NCBI GenBank assembly: GCA_027924585.1
Contig: BSBM01001662.1
Location: 186,001 to 250,000, forward strand
Direction: 5' to 3'
Source: Larix kaempferi
Taxonomy: Eukaryota; Streptophyta; Pinopsida; Pinales; Pinaceae
DNA length: 64,000 nucleotides
This document shows, piece after piece, positions 58,994 to 64,000 of this stretch. The notes beneath the pieces were generated by a model. The model searched no databases, was not told the DNA's origin, and saw only the letters and a list, made by a program, of their open reading frames with translations. The number at the start of each line of letters is the position of its first letter. Position 1 is the first letter of the stretch. Both the position numbers and the translations under genes were made by a program.

Positions 58994-60091
58994 GTGGGAG
59001 ATTACTATAACAAACAGGTCTTGATTGATTATTTATTGAAACTTAACAAGCTTCACACACAACTTCTTCAGGTGGACCACCACCCTCTCCTCCTTCGTCA
59101 TCATCTTCCTCTTCTGAAAGTGAACACTCCTCTAATTCTTCATTTGAAGAAGAAGAAGAACAACCTATGGCAGGGGAAGGCCAGAACAGACCTTGGCTTG
59201 ACCAAGATACTATGTTCATACTCGAGGATCAACATAGATTGCCAAAAAAACCCTAAGAAATGGCTTCCTAAGTTCGATCCAGACAATAAGTCACCTATGT
59301 TAGACCACATCAAAACTTTTATGTAGGATATTAGACTTAGGAGTGTTATGCATTAATATGTGGTTTGCAGACTATTCCCTTATACTTTTGAAGGCAATGC
59401 ATCCACATGGTATTTTTCTTTAGAAGCCAGATCCATAACCTCATGGGATGAATTCGAAAAATTGTTTATACATAAATTTGGGGATGATAATACAACATGG
59501 GATTTAGTTTTGGAATTATCTTCCTTGAAAATGAAAGGTAAAGAAAGGGTCAAAGACTACAATCATAGGTTTTCCTATTTGAAGAACAAAATTCTTGCCA
59601 CTGTTCTTCCTGCAAAACAACTTTTGGTTTCCTATTATGAAAAAGGTTTGTCTGTACATATTGCTATGTGGGTCAAGAGGTCACACAAAGACAACTTGTT
59701 TGAAGCATATCCTAAAGCTATTCAAGTTCAAAAGGATATCTATTGCCTGAAAGATAATCCTGAGGCTTTAGAAGAACAACCTTCTACATCTAGAAAGAAA
59801 AATGACATTGTGACCAAGCCCACTACCCAAAACAAAGATCCCTTTGAAATGACTGATATTAAGAAGTTTCTTCAGAAAATGTCAAATGAGATGGTGGATC
59901 TAAAAAGAAATAATAATGAGAATCAAAATCAAAACAGATGTTTTGCAAGGCCACCTTTTGGGAGACCTTATCAACGTCCTCAAAATCCACCACCTCCTAA
60001 TCCTAATGAAGGATTGACTTATGAAGAGATCTATTCCATTTTTAAAGCCCTTCCCACTGAACCACAAAATTGTGATATCCCTCATTTATGA
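58994..60091 (+). pseudogene. Gag-only retroelement (Retrotrans_gag)
   Basis: A frame with stops at 59324 (TAG, CAG expected) and 59354 (TAA). Motifs: KWLPKFDPDNKSPMLDHIKTF (about 59253), the usual capsid entry; LFPYTFEGNASTWYFSLEA (59369), matching the LxGxAxxWY pattern; SWDEFEKLFIHKFG; and ELSSLKMKGKERVKDYNHRF. The tail is Asn/Gln/Pro-rich and ends in TYEEIYSIFKALPTEPQN, with no zinc knuckle. An upstream frame around 59070-59200 is Pro/Ser then Glu-rich. No protease, reverse transcriptase or integrase follows, so this is a non-autonomous or truncated Gypsy-like element. Confidence 0.8.
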
Positions 60092-63000
60092 CCTATTAGT
60101 TTATAAATGAAGTTGTATGTTGTACTCGTTTTCTGCTGAGGAGCTCAAGGTCAAGGCCCCCACCAGTAAAACCTTGTAATATTTTGGGTTATTCCTAAGT
60201 TTTATGTTTAGAAGACTAAGGGTGGTGGCACGACTGAAACAAAGGCAACCGTGTCCATAGAGGAGAAACTGATGGCTAGAATCCATGAGAACCTAACTAC
60301 CATGGGTGTGATCTTGAGTTTGAGCCACTCATAAGTAAAAAGGGTAAACTAAGCACTAGTACTATGAGCTAAAACTAAGACTCTATATACCTATTGATGA
60401 GAGACTAGAACTACTACATTGACCTTTTTTTTTGGGTAAGTAGGGTCTCTGCCTTTGTTGTTGTAAGCATTTATGAAGCAGGTTGGGGACCACCGGTAGC
60501 TATGATCGTATATGCACAATGGTTACGATTTTCTCAGCTTGGCTACGCTTGCATTTACTTTCTGAACTTCTTAGAATTGCGTGTTTTGGATCTGTTTATT
60601 AAAAGTGTTGAATGTGTACAAGATCTGCTTCGATCGAGTTAAGTACGTTTTGCAATCTGCTCCCTTAGCTTTTAACAATTTATTTTGATCACTGGAGTAT
60701 AGTAAGTGCAATCTCTATTTTAGAATCATCGTGCTATTTTAGCATTCTCTGTTTTAGAATCACTATGTGATCAAACTATGTTATCTTGATCGCCGTAGTA
60801 TAGTGTAAGATATCGGTATTTATTAATCTCTGTGTTATTTGATTGCTGGAGTATAGAGTGAGATCCCGGCCTTATTTAATTGCATGTTTTAGGGATTTCC
60901 TGATAGGAAGACAATCCAATCCCTAGAATATCGCTAACGGAGTCTCAACTACAAATAGCAATTCATGCATCTACGGAGGGGGATAGAAAGGAAATCCTTT
61001 CACTAACTTTTGATTTGATGGAATCTCTATCACGAAACTGTGATCCATGCATGTTAGTTTATTTGGAATGGCTAGAGTATGCCGCGTGGAAGAAAATGCG
61101 CTGATCATTGTATTCTACCTGGCGGTGATCCCTGAAGAATAGGCATCGGGGATAACGCCCTGTTATCAATCTTCATCTCCGCGATCTGGAGAGGACGTGG
61201 TATCTGTATGTGGAGCGAAGTATTGAGGTGATCATGGCTCTAGCAGAGGACGATCGGAGAGCTTTTAGATCGATCTGGAGACTACTAACTTCGGCGACCC
61301 CTGGAGGGAGCGCAATATTGAAGGAACACCAGCAAACTCTGCGTTTAGAATTGATTTCCAGATCTCTATACGAGGAGTAACGATCCCTTCCAAATCGTAG
61401 TGACGTCGATTCAATCCCTGGCTGAACGTTGTCATAAATTTTTATTTAGCAGATATCCAATCTCTAAAGATCGGAGTTCCATCTCTATTTATTTATGAGT
61501 TGATGAGGACGGTGGATAGGGAGATGATCCCTGTGCGATCAGATGGATATACATATAAGTCCGGATCTTTGTTTTGGAGGGGGGAGATATGTTGATTTGA
61601 ATGTGGACTGAGCTGGGCTTGATCCCATGCGTTAGGTTGATTTAAAGATCGCAGCCATGGGGAACGAAGGTAGAAAGGAAGGGGCACACCGGCATGGTAG
61701 AAATGCTCCTTATAGAAGCGATCGCTGCAGCTGCAGTAGGAGAAAAAATGAAGATCTCAGTGACCTGGGATTGTGGTTTTAGAGATCGATATCTATTGGA
61801 TAGACAGTGAGTGATCTTAGCATTGAGAGGGGAAGAACGATCTTTGGTTTGTTTGACAGAGAATCCTGCACACACGATTCTGCGACAAGGAAAATAACAA
61901 CTGCTACAATGACTATAACAAAGACTTGAATTCGGTGATAAGGAGTAGGGGTCTGCGATATTGACGTGTAAGTAATCTCTGATACTCTATCGTTTTGAAA
62001 GAAGGTTTTGTTCATTAGAGAATAATATAGTTCGATGTGCTTAATCAATACAAACAGTATTATTAACCAAGTAATAGAGAGTAACACAGGCTCGGTTAAA
62101 CATTGTTAACTATGTTTTACAAGTTCTGGAAAATGTGGACAATGAGCGCTGGAATATGGGAAACAGCTGGGGTAATGGTAAGTAATAGGAGATCTCAGTA
62201 AACAATTTTGGGTTTATTAATTTATGGTAACTGTGTTATTACTCCACATAGGATTTCGGAATGGAGGGCAGGATCAATTCTGGAGCCTTAAGGGAAGTAC
62301 CAGCATTGGATCAATTTCTCTTCTTATCAGTATGTTCGTTCCCTTTAAGACTATGATATTGTCCTTGAGTTGTATTACCCCTTTTCCCCGTTGTCCTCTT
62401 GTTTAAGCGACAGAGTCTCGATCCCTGCTCTATCTCTTGGCTAGTGAAAACGATTACATTCTTGTCAACTGAGCATCCGCCATTCTTAGAATGCTACAAC
62501 GGACTTGCTGGTCAAACATTGCCGAGTCATTATTTCGATCTGTCCACTTTCTGTCATAAGGTACCAGAATCTAAATCGTGCTTCATTCCTTGCTATGAAA
62601 ACAAACCAAGATCTTTCTCGGTCATGAAGCGATTTAACGTTAAACATAAGTTAAGAATGAGATCGTAGATCTCTGTCTAAACCCTTTATTGTGGCAAAAT
62701 CGTATTTCTTCGAGCTGATTGTGTTAGGTGGGAGTCGTAGATTTTTTTTTTTATATTTTATTGTGCTGAAATCAATAAACTTAGACCTGTAGGATGGCTA
62801 AAGTATTATGCTGGAATGATAGCAGTTAGTTACTTTTTCATCTTTATGAATAGATCCTTATGATTATGTGAAGTTATTAAGGAATGTCTTGAACATGCCC
62901 ATTATGGGAAGAGGCTTGAGAAAGCGAAAAGTGAACAATGCGACCTCTGAGTTGCAGATTGTATCCCTCTGTTGTTGAATAATAATAATACGAATTTGAC

Positions 63001-63329
63001 TCGCTTTCGTGGACGTAGCCCAAAGTTTGGGTGAACCACCTTATATATGGTCTCCTATGTGTAGTTCTTAGTGTATGATTTTTGATGGTATCTTTCATTG
63101 AGTAACTATGGTGACTTTTGTTGTTTAATTGGTATCTTCATTTATATTATAATAAAATATTAAGGATTTTATTGCTTATAAAATAGGTATATTGTTATAC
63201 AATGTTTCATTAGAGCAAGGTAATTTCCTGATTTATCATGTGGGTTATGACAACTACATAGATGTGTTCAATATACGAATTCGTGGACATTTAAGTTACT
63301 ATTCCAATGTAGGAATTTTTAATGAGTAT
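60092..63329. other. Gene-poor stretch downstream of the gag-only element
   Basis: Short ORFs on both strands (60-100 codons) show no motif. A degenerate ~95-bp repeat built on ttttagaatcaNcgtg...gNagtatag occurs about three times between 60690 and 60860. The section 61020-61450 is GC-richer and may be part of an LTR, but no TG..CA pair was found. An (ataata) run lies at 62980. Confidence 0.45.
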
Positions 63330-63398
63330 GTTTTAATGGTCAATTTAATGATGGAAGTACGTCGATTTATTTAATGGTCAATTTAATGATGGAAGTAA
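63328..63398. repeat. Short direct duplication
   Basis: ttaatggtcaatttaatgat (plus ggaagta) occurs twice, 43 bp apart (about 63332 and 63374). Confidence 0.85.
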
Positions 63399-63431
63399 TT
63401 TTTTTTAATTTTCACCAAAATACTAACATGC

Positions 63432-63450
63432 AAATCTTGGAGATGTTACA
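63432..63450 (+). repeat. 3' edge of an LTR
   Basis: The string aatcttggagatgttaca ends in CA two bases before a tRNA-Met primer site. It resembles the LTR edge at 53034 (ttggaggtgttaca), so the two elements may be related. The left border is not identified. Confidence 0.6.
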
Positions 63451-63452
63451 TA

Positions 63453-63464
63453 TGGTATCAGAGC
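63453..63464 (+). other. Primer-binding site (tRNA-iMet)
   Basis: TGGTATCAGAGC. The element's internal part begins here and runs out of the window; no gag is visible in the last 530 bp. Confidence 0.9.
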
Positions 63465-64000
63465 ATTAGGTTACAACACTTGGGCCTAATGAGTCCAGCG
63501 TGAGATAAATAAATATGAATACTAATGAAGTTGTTCTTCCTGGGTTTTGATGCATGGTTATGACTGGACGAGGGAGAATTATTAATGGAGTTAAACTTCA
63601 AGCTCTCCAAATGACTAAAAGTAAGTATATCTCGAGTCAAGTATGTTTATTGTGAAGCTGTCCCTTAGTAGATGCAAGATATAGATACTCACACTATCAC
63701 ACTTGAATCAAGTATTGCATGTACATGTTACCTTTGAGTTATTTAAAGGTTGATGATGATGATGATTCTTATCTTGATTAAATACTTATCGTAGTAAATA
63801 TTATTATTATGCCATCATATTTACTTGATGGAAGCCAATGAGAAGAATAATATAAATATGAAGACTTAAGTGTTTAGCCTCTTTGGGTTAAGTTATCATT
63901 TGTTAGGAAAAATTATTACCTTACAATGTGATTTATGTTGTGATATTTCGTGCTAAAAATCAAGATTGATGATTTTCAATGATCATAGAATGATGATGGG

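Noticed and set aside
62224-62668. Two + strand ORFs (60 and 89 codons) as a possible gene
   Set aside because: No motif, no consistent splice sites joining them, and no conserved composition.
1-64000. tRNA and rRNA genes
   Set aside because: No A-box/B-box pair with cloverleaf or rRNA core sequence was seen. The tRNA-like strings found are primer-binding sites.

Overview
This window reads as nuclear DNA of a land plant with a large, transposon-filled genome. It is AT-rich, its introns are short with GT..AG ends, its retroelements are of plant Ty3/Gypsy type with tRNA-Met primer sites, and satellites and minisatellites are abundant. I cannot name the species. No ordinary host gene, rRNA, tRNA or prokaryotic feature was recognised. 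Almost everything that codes is a decayed mobile element.

Layout. 1-5.6 kb: short repeats, a 0.4-kb duplicated block and one unrecognised 220-codon ORF (3002-3661). 5.6-9.4 kb: a decayed multi-exon gene on the + strand that starts with a SET methyltransferase-like domain, passes through a ladder of duplicated small exons, and ends in a transposon-like region. 10.1-20.1 kb: an almost complete LTR retrotransposon on the - strand with two 651-bp LTRs, gag, three zinc-knuckle sites and an aspartic protease, but no reverse transcriptase or integrase; it sits in repeat DNA. 22.2-22.75 kb: one end of a CACTA-like DNA transposon. 23.8-24.97 kb: a second Gypsy gag-protease, cut by a third element whose 5' LTR is 3.0 kb long (24972-27971) and is followed by a primer site. 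29.9-35.0 kb: an LTR-like stretch made largely of five successive tandem arrays. 35-39.2 kb: AT-rich spacer. 39.27-50.02 kb: a large DNA transposon-like unit with two convergent multi-exon genes (a DFAENY-type transposase on +, an unrecognised second protein on -), bounded by clusters of the palindrome TTCGGCCGAA. 50-56.6 kb: a Gypsy element with LTR end, primer site, gag, protease, reverse transcriptase and RNase H, broken before integrase. 57.7-60.1 kb: an acidic ORF remnant and a gag-only retroelement. 60-64 kb: gene-poor DNA ending in another LTR end with a primer site.

How the parts relate. The elements are nested and dead. Nearly every in-frame stop can be explained by one C-to-T change on either strand (CAA/CAG/CGA to a stop, or TGG to TAG/TGA), as expected from deamination of methylated cytosine in silenced transposons. 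The two parts most worth attention are the two-gene DNA transposon at 39-50 kb, whose gene structure can be followed through clean splice sites, and the SET-domain transposon gene with its duplicated exons at 5.6-9.4 kb.
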